A DNA stretch of 64,000 bases from FEB-7 sp963698265 (lineage in GTDB: Bacteria; Pseudomonadota; Gammaproteobacteria; Burkholderiales; Usitatibacteraceae), in the NCBI GenBank assembly GCA_963698265.1, contig CAVOQC010000004.1, forward strand, positions 248,001 to 312,000, written 5' to 3'. The notes beneath the pieces were generated by a model. The model had not been told where the DNA came from. It saw only the letters and a list, made by a program, of their open reading frames with translations, and ran no database searches. The number at the start of each line of letters is the position of its first letter. Positions within the stretch are counted from its first letter, which is position 1. This document shows, piece by piece, positions 52,319 to 62,131 of the stretch. The position numbers were made by a program, and so were the translations under genes.

Positions 52319-52873
52319 CTAGCGCCTCGCGCGCCCGGCCGTGCCGAACACGCGATCCCAGAAGCCGGTGGTCACGCCGAAGCACGCGGGGCGGTCGCCG
52401 TGGTGGTGCAGCGCATGCCAGCGCTTGCGCTGGTTGAACCAGGCGTTTCGGCTGCGCCAATGGTGCGTGCCGTGGTGGGTGAGGGTGTAGGCGAGATAGC
52501 CGGCGAGCAGACCGAGCGTGAGAGCACCGGCTCGCCATCGTCCGCCGAGGATCAGCGCCGGCAGGAAGACGAGCACCAGGAAGAGCGAGGCGCTCAGGAT
52601 CGTCGGCGTGCAGATGAGCGCCATCGGGCGTTCATGGTGAAGCGCATGCCAACGCCGGAACGGGGCGATGCCGTGCAACACGAAGCGGTGCAGGACATAT
52701 TCAACGAGGGTCCAGCCCGCGAGCCCCGCCAGCGCGACGGCGGCGATCTCGATGCGGCCGACGTCCGGGCCGGCCCGCAGCAGCGCGACCGCGAGGAGGG
52801 CCACGGCGAATCCGTAGAGCGCGATGTCTGCGCGATAGGCCGCCTTGCTGTGTTCCAGTGCGAAGAGGTTCAT
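52319..52873 (-). CDS. membrane fatty-acid hydroxylase / sterol desaturase family protein
   Basis: 184 residues with four membrane helices and the di-iron His boxes HRFVLH, HALHH, THHGTHH and HALHHH. The ATG at 52873 begins MNLFALEHSKAAYRADI. Likely acts on membrane lipids (fatty-acid, ceramide-like or carotenoid hydroxylation); the substrate is unknown. Dyad site F is only 33 bases upstream. It lies downstream of the glucan synthase on the same strand, 98 bases away. Confidence 0.85.
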   Translation of the reverse strand: MNLFALEHSKAAYRADIALYGFAVALLAVALLRAGPDVGRIEIAAVALAGLAGWTLVEYVLHRFVLHGIAPFRRWHALHHERPMALICTPTILSASLFLVLVFLPALILGGRWRAGALTLGLLAGYLAYTLTHHGTHHWRSRNAWFNQRKRWHALHHHGDRPACFGVTTGFWDRVFGTAGRARR

Positions 52874-52906
52874 GCCGGCGATGGTGCACGCGCGAGGCGG
52901 CAAGGG

Positions 52907-52923
52907 TCTGTGCGCCGGCGCAC
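52907..52923 (-). promoter_or_regulatory. stress-region dyad site F
   Basis: Minus strand GTGCGCCGGCGCACAGA. The 14-bp core is a perfect palindrome. It lies 33 bases before the hydroxylase ATG, close enough to overlap its promoter. Confidence 0.65.
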
Positions 52924-52970
52924 CGCGCACGGAGCGCGCGTTGGAAATGCCTTGGCGGCGTTTCCGCAGT

Positions 52971-55900
52971 TCAACGGCGGGCGGCCTGCACGACGACCTC
53001 GTGCGGCCGGCCGTCGTCATTGAGATCGATGAACGCCTCGGCCTGGGCGACCCCGTCCACCACGACCAGGGTCGCCGCGTCGACCTCTGCAGCGTCGCCG
53101 CAGCGCATCTCGATCCGGTAGACGGTATTGCCGAAGCGATAGCGGACCTTGATCGCGGGCCCGTCCGCGGGCAGGCAGGGTGCGCAGCGCAACCGGCTGC
53201 CTTCGCGCGTGAGCCCGATCAGCGACTCGATCACGAGGCGATACATCCAGCCCGCCGAACCCGTGTACCACGTCCAACCTCCGCGCCCGGCGTGCGGTTC
53301 GCGCGCGTAGACGTCGGCCGCCATGACGAAGGGCTCCACCTTGTAGGCCTGCGCGCCTTCCGGCGAGCGCGAGTGGTTCACGGGATTGATCATCGCGGTG
53401 AGGCCCCAGGCGCGTTCGGCCTGGCCCAGCGCGGCGCAGGCCATGGCGGCCCAGATGGCGCCGTGCGTGTACTGACCGCCGTTCTCGCGCACGCCCGGCA
53501 CGTAGCCGCGGATATAGCCCGGGTCGAGCGGGGAGGTGTCGAAGGGCGGATCGAGCAACTGGATGAGCGCATGCTCCGGCCGGACGAGGTGGACCTGCAC
53601 CGCCTGCATGGCCGCGCGCGATCGGTCCGGATCGCCGGCGCCGGAGAGCACCGACCAGCTCTGGGCCACCGAGTCGATGCGGCACTCGGGGCTCGCCCTC
53701 GAGCCGAGCGGCGTGCCATCGTCGAACCAGGCGCGGCGGTACCACTCGCCGTCCCATGCGTGCGTCTCGATGTTGCCGCGCAGGCGCACGGCCTCGGCGT
53801 CGCACCGGTCGGCGAAGTCCACATCGCCGTGCGCCCGCGCGAGCGGCGCGAAGTCGGCGAGCACGCGACACAGGAAGAAGGCGAGCCACACGCTCTCGCC
53901 GCGCCCCTGGATGCCCACGCGGTTCATCCCGTCGTTCCAGTCGCCCGATCCCATGAGCGGCAAGCCGCGCTCGCCGTAGCGAAGGCCGTGCACGATCGCC
54001 CGCATGCAGTGCTCGTAGACGGTGGCGCTCTCGTCGGCGCGGGCCGGCCGGTCGTAGTACGAGTCGTCGCCGGCCTTCACCGGGCGGCCCTCGAGGAAGG
54101 CGACCCGCTCGTCGAGCACCGAGGCATCCGCCGTCGCGAGGACGTAGCGGCTGGCGGCGAGCGGTAGCCAGAGGTAGTCGTCCGAGCATCGGGTGCGCAC
54201 GCCCTGGCCGGTGGGCAAGTGCCACCAGTGCTGCACGTCGCCCTCGCGGAACTGGCGGCCGGCGCAAAGAACGATCTGATCGCGCAGCAGGCGCGGCTCG
54301 GTGTGCGTGAGCGCCATCGCGTCCTGGAGCTGGTCGCGGAATCCGTAGGCGCCGCCCGACTGGTAGTAGCCGCTGCGGGCCCAGAGCCGGCACGCGATCG
54401 CCTGGTAGAGGAGCCAGCCATTGGCGAGCACGTCGAGCGCCGGCTCGGGGGTCTCGATCTGCACGGCCGTGAGGACGTGGTCCCATTGCGCGATGACTGC
54501 TTCCAGCGCCTCGCGGGCCGCGGCGGGCCCGCGCAATTGCCGGACGAGGCGGTCCGCGGCCTCCGCATCGGGCGCGGCGCCGAGGCGGAAGACGACCTCG
54601 TGCTCCACGCCCGGCGAAAGCTCGAAAGACACCTGCATCGCCGCGCACGGATCGAGCCCGGCGCCGACCTTTCCCGAGAGCGTCGTGCGATGCAGTGCGG
54701 CGGGATTGCCCATCGTGCCGTTGCGGCCGAGGAACTCGGCGCGGTCCCCGCTCACAACCCGCGACGGATCGTCGACGTCGAGGAAGGCGACCCAGCGCGG
54801 GAACTCGTTGTTGTACGGATTGCGGGCGTACAGGGCGCCGGTGCGCGCGTCTATTTCCGTGCTCACGTGCATCGCCGTTGCGGCGCGCAGCGCGCCCAGC
54901 ACCCATTCGACGTAGGCGGTGACGGAGAGCCTTCGCACCCGGTCCGATGCGTTCGTCACCTTCAGGCAGTAGAACTTCACCGCGGCGTCGCGCGCCACGA
55001 AGGTCGTGAGTTCGGTGGCCAGGGCGTCCTCGGCCCGCTCGAAGACGCTGTAGCCGAATCCGTGGCGCGTGACGCAGGGCGAGGCGCCGCCGCAAGGCAG
55101 CGGCGTGGGCGAGTGGAAGTGCCCCGTGTCTTCGTCGCGCAGGTAGATCGCCTCCGACCCGCACGCGTTCACCGGGTCGTTGTGCCAGGGCGTGAGGCGG
55201 TAGAGGTGGGCGTTGTCGCCCCAGGTGTAGCCCAGCCCGCTCTCGGAGACGACCGTGCCGAAGCGCGGGTTCGCCATCACGTTGGCCCACGGGGCGGGCG
55301 TCGTCTCCCCGGGGCCGGGGGCGATGACGTACTCGCGGCCGTCGGGACGGAAGGCGCCGATGCCATTGGAGAGGATGAGGCCCGTTGGCGTGGCGTATTC
55401 GCGCCCGCCCGCCGGCGCCCGCCACGTGCGCACCGGGTCGAGGCGCGGCGGCCTCGGCTCGCTCGCGACGCGGCGCTGCAGTTGCTCGGCGAGCGTCCCA
55501 GCGTCGTCGTTGACGATTGCGCGGGCAACCGACTGGAACAGGGTGCGGTCCTCCGCGGAGATCTGCTCGGCGTTGCGCACGATGATGCCCCCGGGGCGGT
55601 CGACGCCATGGGTCTCGACGCCGGCGGCGATGAGGCCAACGATCTGCTCCTGCAGCTGCTGCCGGTAGCCGTCGTGGTCCTCGTTCCAGATCACGAGGTC
55701 GACCTCGAGCCCCTTGAGCCGCCAGTACGCGTGCGCGCGCACGAGGTGTTTCACCAGCTCGATGTTGGCCGCGTTGCCGATTTGGACGAGAACGATCGGC
55801 AGGTCACCGGAAACGGCGTATCGCCACAGTCCGGATTGCCCGCGGCGGTTGCGGGCGATGACGGCACCCGGGGCACGCAGCGACGGGTTGGCGTAGATCA

Positions 55901-58900
55901 GCGAGCCCGCGAGGCGCGCATAGAGCTGGGCGTCGGCTTCGCTCGCATCGAGCTGGCGCAGCATGACCTGGGCGTGCGTCCAGGCCAGCTCGAAGACGCG
56001 ATCGACGAGCGCGCGGTCCCGGTGCTTGTCGATCATCGCGAGGAGCGTTTTGCGCGAGCTCGCCGCACCCATGACGAGGTCCACGGTCACGGTGCCGCCG
56101 GCCGGAACGACGAGCCGGTGGCGTATCGAGGCGACCGGATCCAGCACGGAGCCCGCGGTTCCCGAGAGCGCGCCGGGCTGCGCCATCGCGAGGGGAGAGG
56201 CGACCGTGCGGCCGCGGCCGATGAAGCGCATGCGATCCGTCTCGTACGAGACCTCCGAGGCCGGCGTTCCGTGCGTGGTCATCAGGTGGAACATCCACGG
56301 CACCGGCTCGTCGAGCGAGCGCGCGCGGCGCGAGCATACAATGGCGTGGCGCTCCGGCAGGATCTCGGTGGTGACGAAGAGATTGCTGAATGCCGGGTGC
56401 AGCGCGTCGGCGGCGGGCGGGGCGAGCACCACCTCCGCGTAGCTGGTGATCTCGATCGCACGGGCCGCGCGGCCCCGGTTGGTGACGCGTATGCGGCGCA
56501 CCTCGATGTCGTCCTCGGGCGAGACCACGATCTCGGTGTGGGTCTCGAAGCCGGCATCGCGCCGGCGGAACTCCGCGCGCCCCTCGGAGAAGATCGCCTC
56601 GTAGTGCTCGGGCTGGCACAGAGTCGGCTGGAAGGCATTCGACCAGGTATCGCCGCTCGCCTCGTCGCGCAGGTAGCAGAAGCTGCCCCACGGGTCCGCG
56701 GTGGTGTCCTCCCGCCAGCGCGTGACGGCAAGGTCCTTCCAGCGACTGCTGCCGCTGCCCGCGTTAGTCACCATCACTTGGTAGCGGCCGTTCGACAGGA
56801 GCTGAACAGCTGGCATGGTGGTGTTCGGATCGGTGAAGACGCGCGCGGGCAGTGGCGTTGCGCCGGCGGGCGCGTGCAGGTCGGCCCGGTCGATGGCCCG
56901 CGGCGGGAAGAGGGCGGCGCGAGGAATGCGCTCCTGAAGCAGGAGCAGAGTCGCCTGGAAGAGCGGCTCGGCCGCGAAGCGCCGCTGCATGGGCCGCCCG
57001 AGCAGGAGCGAGGCGATCGCGAGCTGGCTCATCGCCTGGTGATGCGCCATGTACGAGCGCACCACGGCGCTCGCCTCCCCGGGGCGCTGTCGCGAGGGCG
57101 TGTAGTCGATGGCCTCGTGCAGGCCGAGGTGGCCGGCAAGGCCTTCGGCCGCGAGGCGCTGCAGGTTCCGGCAGGCCGCCTCCGGCGCGACGAGGAGCGC
57201 GAGCGCGCAGGCGTACGGCGCGACGACGAGGTCCTCGGCGAGGCCGCGCTTGAGCCCCAGCCCCGGCACCCCGAACGCGCGGTACTGGTAGTTGAGTTGC
57301 ACGTCGACGGCGTTGTAGCCGCTCTCCGATATTCCCCAGGGCACGCCGCGCTGCCGACCGTAGGCAACTTGTCGCGCCACGGCGGCGTCGCAGGTTTGCG
57401 CGAGCAGGGTGTCGTCGTAGGAGGGCATCACGAGGAGCGGCATCAGGTACTCGAACATCGAGCCGCTCCACGCGAGCAGCACCGGATCGCCGCCGGCCGA
57501 GGTCAGCAGGCGCCCGAGGGCGAACCAGCTCTCCTGCGGCAGCTTGCCTTGCGCGATCGCCACGAAGAGGGCGAGGCGCGCCTCCGAGGCGAGGAGGTCG
57601 TAGCAGCTCGAGTCGGCGCGCTGCTGCGTCACGTTGTAGCCGATCACCAGTTGCCGGCGCGCCCGGTCGTACAGGAAGTCGAAATCCATGTCGGCCATCG
57701 CGAGTGCCTGGCGCGCCAGCGGGTCGAGGGCGGCGATGCGGGTCGCGGCCCGCTGCGCGCCCTGGAGCACGTGCGGGCCGGCTGCGGTGTCCGCGGCGTG
57801 GCATGCGAGCTGGCGCAGCGTCGGTATCGCGTCGGCGCCGGACAGCGGGGGTGCGGGCGGGCCGCGCTCGAGCCACGGTGCGAGCAGGAGCAAGTCGTCA
57901 CGGATCGCCGCGCCTTGGCGGGCAAGCGCCCTTGCCCAGAAGAGTGCCTCGGGGCCCAGCGGCGCCGCTGCGCCGATGGTGTCGGCTGCGCAGGTGGCGA
58001 GTTGGTCGACGTGGATCCAGGCCGCGGCGAGCGATGGCTCGCGGGGGCCGGCGGCGCGGGCAAGGCACTGGCGAAAGGATTCGATCGGGGCGAGCGGATT
58101 GCCGCCAACGGTCTTGGCGAGGATGGCGTACGTGTCCTCGAGCCCCTCGAGCCATCGGGTCCCCAGGATCGGCGCGTCCGCCAGGTTCGCAAGCCCCGGC
58201 CGGAGCGTGAGCAGATGGCCCGCCAGGTTACCGCTGTCGACCGACGAGATGTAGTGCGGCGCGAGCGGCGCGAGCGTGAGCGTGTCGTACCAGTTGTAGA
58301 AATGGCCGCGGTGGCGCTCGAGGGATTGCATAGTGCGCAGCGCGAGCGTGGTGCGCTCGATCAATTGCCCGGTCGTGAGATAGCCGAAGTCGTGGGCCGA
58401 GAGGTCCGCCAGCAGCGCGAGCCCCATGTTCGTGGGCGAAGTGCGATGCGCCACGCGCTCGACGGGGGCTTCCTGCACGTTGTCGGGGGGGAGCCAATGG
58501 TCCTGCGGCCCGACGTGCGTCTCGAAGTACGCCCACGTCCTGCGGGCGAGGCCGCGCAGGAATCGCGTCTCGTCCGCGGCAAGCTCGGCGCGCGGAGGGG
58601 GCGGCGGACGGCTGATCCACCAGGCGATCGCGGGCGAGGCGACCCAGAGCAGCAGGATCGGTGCCGCAGCCCCCAGGGCCGCGGGGGCGAAGGCCGCGAG
58701 TCCGGCGAAGGCCAGGACCACGAGGGCCGGTGCGACGGCCATCTCCCGGAAGCTGGCCGCGAGCGTCGTGCGGCTGCGCTCCGCAAGCGAGCGCCCCGAC
58801 TCGCTCGACGGGGTCCATTCGAGCAGGCTTCGGCGGGTGACGAACACCCGCGCCAGCGTGAGCAGTATCGCGTCGAGACTCCACGCGGCCTCGTGCGCCA

Positions 58901-61676
58901 GGAAGGCGAGCGCGACGAACGCCTGCTGCACGTTTCTCGCGAGACCCCGGCCCACGCCTCGCCCTATCACTCGCAGCCGGCGCGCCAGCGACAACTCCGC
59001 AGGCCAGGTGGCGAGGTCGGAGAGCGCGGAAAACGCCGCAGGCAGCAGCAGGAAGGCGAGCACGGCGGCCGTCCAGAATGCCGCGCCGGCGGGCAGGGCC
59101 CAGCCCAGGGCCAGCAGTGCCACGAGCGCCGCGGGCACGAGGCTGCGGCGGAGGTTGTCGAAAAGCTTCCACTGCGACAGCGGCGACAGCGGGTTCGGCT
59201 CCCGGCTCCCGTCCGGCAGCCTGACCTCCCGGCGCAACCACCCGGCCAGTTGCCAGTCGCCGCGCACCCAGCGGTGGCGGCGCGCCACGTCGGCGCCGTA
59301 ACGCGACGGGCCCGCCTCGTAGAGCTCCGCGTCGGCCAGCAGTCCGGCGCGCGCGTAGCAACCCTCGATCAGGTCGTGGCTCAGGATGCGATCGCTTGGA
59401 AATCGTCCGTGCAGGGCGCGCTCGAAGGCATCCACGTCGTAGATGCCCTTGCCGATGTAGGAGCCCTCGCCGAAGGCGTCCTGGTAGAGGTCCGACACCA
59501 GGCGCGTGTAAGGGTCGATGCCGGTGTCGCCGGCGAAGAGGCGCGCGTAGCGCGAGCGGTGCGCGCCGGTGAGGCTCGCGCAGACGCGTGGCTGGAGGAT
59601 CGCGTGGCCTTCGGTGATGCGACTGCGACCCTCGCGCTCCTCGAAGCGGGCGCGGTTGAGCGGGTGCGCCAGGGCGCCGATGAACTGGCGCGCAGCGTCG
59701 CGGGGCAACTCGGTATCGGTGTCGAGCGTGATGACGAACTTCACCTTCGCGAGGACCGGTGTCGCGCCGATCATGAGCGAGAAGGCCGACCCCTCGGCGC
59801 CGCGAAGCAGGGCGTTCAGGTCCTCGAGCTTGCCGCGTTTGCGTTCCTCGCCCATCCACGCGCGCGCCCCGGCGTTCCACAGGCGCGGCCGATGGAACAG
59901 GTAGAAGATGCTGGCCTCGTCGTCCCCGGACGTCCCTGCCGGGCCGTAGGCGAGATTGAGCTCGCGGATGCGCCGGGCGGCCAGCTGGAGCAGGGGATCG
60001 TCCGCGGGCAGCTCGCGCACGGGCGCATCGGGAAAGTCGGTCAGGAGGCCGAAGTGCAGGCAGGGGTCGCGGTTGGCGAGGAAGCGCACCTCGAGGGCCT
60101 CGACGAGGGACTCGACCCCCGCGGGATCGGTGAGCATGGTCGGCACCACCACGAGCGTGCGCACCTCGGGCGTGAGTCCCTCCGAGAAATCGAGGCGTGG
60201 CAGCGGCCGCGGTGAGACAAGCCGGGTGCCGATCGCATTGACGAGCAGCACCGCGGCCTGGCTCGCGCAGAGCAGCGCGGGCAGCACGAACGCGGCCTGA
60301 AGCAGGGGACTTGCGCCGGCGCTACCTGCCTTGCCGACAAGCCACGCCGCCAGGGCGACGGTGATCGCGGCGATGGCGCCCAGGTAGAGGGGCAGTGGGT
60401 GGCACGCACCGAAAGCGCGCAATCGTCCCGCGAGGGAATGTTTCACGCCCACGTCGCGCTCGAAGGCGACGAGCCCCGGCCCGACGAGGAAGTAGCCGAC
60501 GTGCCCGCGGCGGTTGTCGGAGCCGTCCGGTCCCCCGGCCGCGTGGCGTGCGCGCTCGAGCGCGAGGGCGGCCACCTGCGCCTCGCTCACGGATGCCTGC
60601 CTCGCGATGCGCTCGATAGCGTGCCGGTAGCGGTCCCGGCTCTCGAAGGTCATCGCGGCGTAAACGCCCGCCGGATCCTGGCGCAGAGCCGACTCGACCG
60701 CGCTCGTGTCCTCGACGAAGTCGCGCCAGTCATGGGCGCTCACGAAGCGAAGGCTCCCGATGCTGTTGCTCAGGGACACCTGGTCCGCCGCCTGCTGGCG
60801 GTTCTCGGCGAGCACGGAGTCCTCGATCGTGCGGTGCGCCTGCGAGAGCCGCTGCTCGATCCAGGTGAGCGGCAGGGCGAGCGCCGCGCTCTGCCCCTGC
60901 CGTCGGCGCGCGAACTCGGCCACGAAGGCGGTGCCCATCGGCGGGTTCGAGCGTGCCATGTCGGCGACGACGAGGATGAGCCCGGTCGGGTCGTGCCCGG
61001 TCTCGAGGATCATGCGGTCGGCCCAGGCGTTGGCGAGAGCGCGTTCCTCGCGCGCCGCGCTGATGCGAACGGCGACGCGGCGCAGGTTCTCGACGAGGGC
61101 GAGGCGCAGCATGATGGGGATGGCCCATAGCTCGCCCAGCGCGAGCGGCGTGCGCGTCTGGTAGGCCGCCACGAAGCGCGCAAGGCCCTCGCCGTCGATG
61201 CGCCCGTCACCGTGGGCGATCGTCTCGAGGGCGATGTCGTAGACGCGGGGCAGTCCGGCCGAGGGGCCCGGCCCCAGCCGAGGCAACTCGCGGCTGTAGC
61301 CGCGCGGCAAGTGCCGCTTCGCGAGCGCGATATGCTCCTCGACGAGGTGGAAGTTGTCGAGGAGCCACTCGCCGGCGGGGCTGATGCGCTCGCCGCGGGA
61401 TACCGCGTCGCCCAGCTGCTCGCACACGGCGAGGAGCGCCGCTTCGTTCTCGGCCAGGCGGGGCAGCAGGGGTTCGTGCGATCCGCCGGCGCCCACGCGA
61501 TGCGCGGTCCCGAGCGCCCGCCCGTGGCGCTCCATCTGGTCGGCGTTGAAGAGCTCGGCTCGCAGCGGCGGTTGCACGCTCCGGACTGCGGGCGCCCGCA
61601 GGCCCGCGTTCCAGCGTGCGGCGAGCTGGGAAATCATCGCGAATCGCGACGGGCGGCCTGCGGGGGTGTACGGCAT
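52971..61676 (-). CDS. cyclic beta-1,2-glucan synthase (NdvB/ChvB family)
   Basis: 2901 residues, in the size range of NdvB/ChvB. After ~400 soluble residues come membrane helices (~430-490), a GT84 transferase domain with DTDTELPRDAARQF (~650), more helices (~850-1010), a glucoamylase-like domain (~1130-1560; GISESGYNAVD, then GLGLKRGLAEDLVVAPYA), and GH94-like supersandwich and catalytic domains to the end (GSGDWNDGMNRVG ~2580). It would make, elongate and cyclise periplasmic beta-1,2-glucan, an osmoprotectant. The exporter (NdvA/ChvA) is not in the window. Start 61676; 61637 is an alternative. No frameshift is seen over 8.7 kb. Confidence 0.93.
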   Translation of the reverse strand: MPYTPAGRPSRFAMISQLAARWNAGLRAPAVRSVQPPLRAELFNADQMERHGRALGTAHRVGAGGSHEPLLPRLAENEAALLAVCEQLGDAVSRGERISPAGEWLLDNFHLVEEHIALAKRHLPRGYSRELPRLGPGPSAGLPRVYDIALETIAHGDGRIDGEGLARFVAAYQTRTPLALGELWAIPIMLRLALVENLRRVAVRISAAREERALANAWADRMILETGHDPTGLILVVADMARSNPPMGTAFVAEFARRRQGQSAALALPLTWIEQRLSQAHRTIEDSVLAENRQQAADQVSLSNSIGSLRFVSAHDWRDFVEDTSAVESALRQDPAGVYAAMTFESRDRYRHAIERIARQASVSEAQVAALALERARHAAGGPDGSDNRRGHVGYFLVGPGLVAFERDVGVKHSLAGRLRAFGACHPLPLYLGAIAAITVALAAWLVGKAGSAGASPLLQAAFVLPALLCASQAAVLLVNAIGTRLVSPRPLPRLDFSEGLTPEVRTLVVVPTMLTDPAGVESLVEALEVRFLANRDPCLHFGLLTDFPDAPVRELPADDPLLQLAARRIRELNLAYGPAGTSGDDEASIFYLFHRPRLWNAGARAWMGEERKRGKLEDLNALLRGAEGSAFSLMIGATPVLAKVKFVITLDTDTELPRDAARQFIGALAHPLNRARFEEREGRSRITEGHAILQPRVCASLTGAHRSRYARLFAGDTGIDPYTRLVSDLYQDAFGEGSYIGKGIYDVDAFERALHGRFPSDRILSHDLIEGCYARAGLLADAELYEAGPSRYGADVARRHRWVRGDWQLAGWLRREVRLPDGSREPNPLSPLSQWKLFDNLRRSLVPAALVALLALGWALPAGAAFWTAAVLAFLLLPAAFSALSDLATWPAELSLARRLRVIGRGVGRGLARNVQQAFVALAFLAHEAAWSLDAILLTLARVFVTRRSLLEWTPSSESGRSLAERSRTTLAASFREMAVAPALVVLAFAGLAAFAPAALGAAAPILLLWVASPAIAWWISRPPPPPRAELAADETRFLRGLARRTWAYFETHVGPQDHWLPPDNVQEAPVERVAHRTSPTNMGLALLADLSAHDFGYLTTGQLIERTTLALRTMQSLERHRGHFYNWYDTLTLAPLAPHYISSVDSGNLAGHLLTLRPGLANLADAPILGTRWLEGLEDTYAILAKTVGGNPLAPIESFRQCLARAAGPREPSLAAAWIHVDQLATCAADTIGAAAPLGPEALFWARALARQGAAIRDDLLLLAPWLERGPPAPPLSGADAIPTLRQLACHAADTAAGPHVLQGAQRAATRIAALDPLARQALAMADMDFDFLYDRARRQLVIGYNVTQQRADSSCYDLLASEARLALFVAIAQGKLPQESWFALGRLLTSAGGDPVLLAWSGSMFEYLMPLLVMPSYDDTLLAQTCDAAVARQVAYGRQRGVPWGISESGYNAVDVQLNYQYRAFGVPGLGLKRGLAEDLVVAPYACALALLVAPEAACRNLQRLAAEGLAGHLGLHEAIDYTPSRQRPGEASAVVRSYMAHHQAMSQLAIASLLLGRPMQRRFAAEPLFQATLLLLQERIPRAALFPPRAIDRADLHAPAGATPLPARVFTDPNTTMPAVQLLSNGRYQVMVTNAGSGSSRWKDLAVTRWREDTTADPWGSFCYLRDEASGDTWSNAFQPTLCQPEHYEAIFSEGRAEFRRRDAGFETHTEIVVSPEDDIEVRRIRVTNRGRAARAIEITSYAEVVLAPPAADALHPAFSNLFVTTEILPERHAIVCSRRARSLDEPVPWMFHLMTTHGTPASEVSYETDRMRFIGRGRTVASPLAMAQPGALSGTAGSVLDPVASIRHRLVVPAGGTVTVDLVMGAASSRKTLLAMIDKHRDRALVDRVFELAWTHAQVMLRQLDASEADAQLYARLAGSLIYANPSLRAPGAVIARNRRGQSGLWRYAVSGDLPIVLVQIGNAANIELVKHLVRAHAYWRLKGLEVDLVIWNEDHDGYRQQLQEQIVGLIAAGVETHGVDRPGGIIVRNAEQISAEDRTLFQSVARAIVNDDAGTLAEQLQRRVASEPRPPRLDPVRTWRAPAGGREYATPTGLILSNGIGAFRPDGREYVIAPGPGETTPAPWANVMANPRFGTVVSESGLGYTWGDNAHLYRLTPWHNDPVNACGSEAIYLRDEDTGHFHSPTPLPCGGASPCVTRHGFGYSVFERAEDALATELTTFVARDAAVKFYCLKVTNASDRVRRLSVTAYVEWVLGALRAATAMHVSTEIDARTGALYARNPYNNEFPRWVAFLDVDDPSRVVSGDRAEFLGRNGTMGNPAALHRTTLSGKVGAGLDPCAAMQVSFELSPGVEHEVVFRLGAAPDAEAADRLVRQLRGPAAAREALEAVIAQWDHVLTAVQIETPEPALDVLANGWLLYQAIACRLWARSGYYQSGGAYGFRDQLQDAMALTHTEPRLLRDQIVLCAGRQFREGDVQHWWHLPTGQGVRTRCSDDYLWLPLAASRYVLATADASVLDERVAFLEGRPVKAGDDSYYDRPARADESATVYEHCMRAIVHGLRYGERGLPLMGSGDWNDGMNRVGIQGRGESVWLAFFLCRVLADFAPLARAHGDVDFADRCDAEAVRLRGNIETHAWDGEWYRRAWFDDGTPLGSRASPECRIDSVAQSWSVLSGAGDPDRSRAAMQAVQVHLVRPEHALIQLLDPPFDTSPLDPGYIRGYVPGVRENGGQYTHGAIWAAMACAALGQAERAWGLTAMINPVNHSRSPEGAQAYKVEPFVMAADVYAREPHAGRGGWTWYTGSAGWMYRLVIESLIGLTREGSRLRCAPCLPADGPAIKVRYRFGNTVYRIEMRCGDAAEVDAATLVVVDGVAQAEAFIDLNDDGRPHEVVVQAARR

Positions 61677-61755
61677 TCAAGTCTCTAACGAGGCGATCGA
61701 TCCGATCGCGTGGCGCAGCGCACGAGCATCCTGACGCGTCCCCGCGTCGCTCACC

Positions 61756-61772
61756 GTGCGGCAGCGTACAGA
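61756..61772 (+). promoter_or_regulatory. stress-region dyad site C
   Basis: GTGCGGCAGCGTACAGA matches GTnCGCnnGCGnACAGA with one mismatch. It is 131 bases before the second lipoprotein gene and 79 bases before the divergent glucan synthase start. Confidence 0.55.
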
Positions 61773-61903
61773 GGGGGGGCTGCGGGACGATGCAGGAGGG
61801 GTTATGCGCGCAACCGCACGGACGCGCCGGCGGGCTCCGCGTAGCTTGGAATCGACGCCTTGCACACCATCCCTCGACGACCACCAACCCCAAGGAGCGA
61901 ACC

Positions 61904-62101
61904 ATGAACCCCATCCGCGCTTTTGCCACGACCACCCTTGCGCTGGCCATGCTGCTCGGCGGCGCTGCCGGCTGCCAGAAGGAGGAAGGACCCGCGGAGC
62001 GTGCCGGCAAGCAGGTCGACAAGGCGGTCGACACCGTCGGCAAGAAGGTGGAGGAAGCCGGCGAGAAGATCCAGGATGCGGCGCGCGATGCCAAGAAATA
62101 G
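61904..62101 (+). CDS. small amphipathic-helix lipoprotein, copy 2
   Basis: 65 residues. The lipobox is GGAAGC, Cys at residue 24. The mature sequence QKEEGPAERAGKQVDKAVDT, then EAGEKIQDAARDAKK, parallels the copy at 45431 (KKEGPMERAGKTVDKAVEDA, ending EAAKDAKK) with one helix repeat fewer. AAGGAGCG precedes the ATG. It is divergent from the glucan synthase, with site C between them. Confidence 0.8.
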   Translation: MNPIRAFATTTLALAMLLGGAAGCQKEEGPAERAGKQVDKAVDTVGKKVEEAGEKIQDAARDAKK

Positions 62102-62131
62102 TCCGGGATTCGCCGCGGCACGGCTGCGTCC

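Noticed and set aside
54219..60215. 1998-codon open frame antisense to the cyclic glucan synthase
   Set aside because: It is a by-product of strong GC bias; the translation is low-complexity Arg/Gly/Ala/Val/Glu with no domains, while the minus strand has clear GT84 and GH94 motifs.
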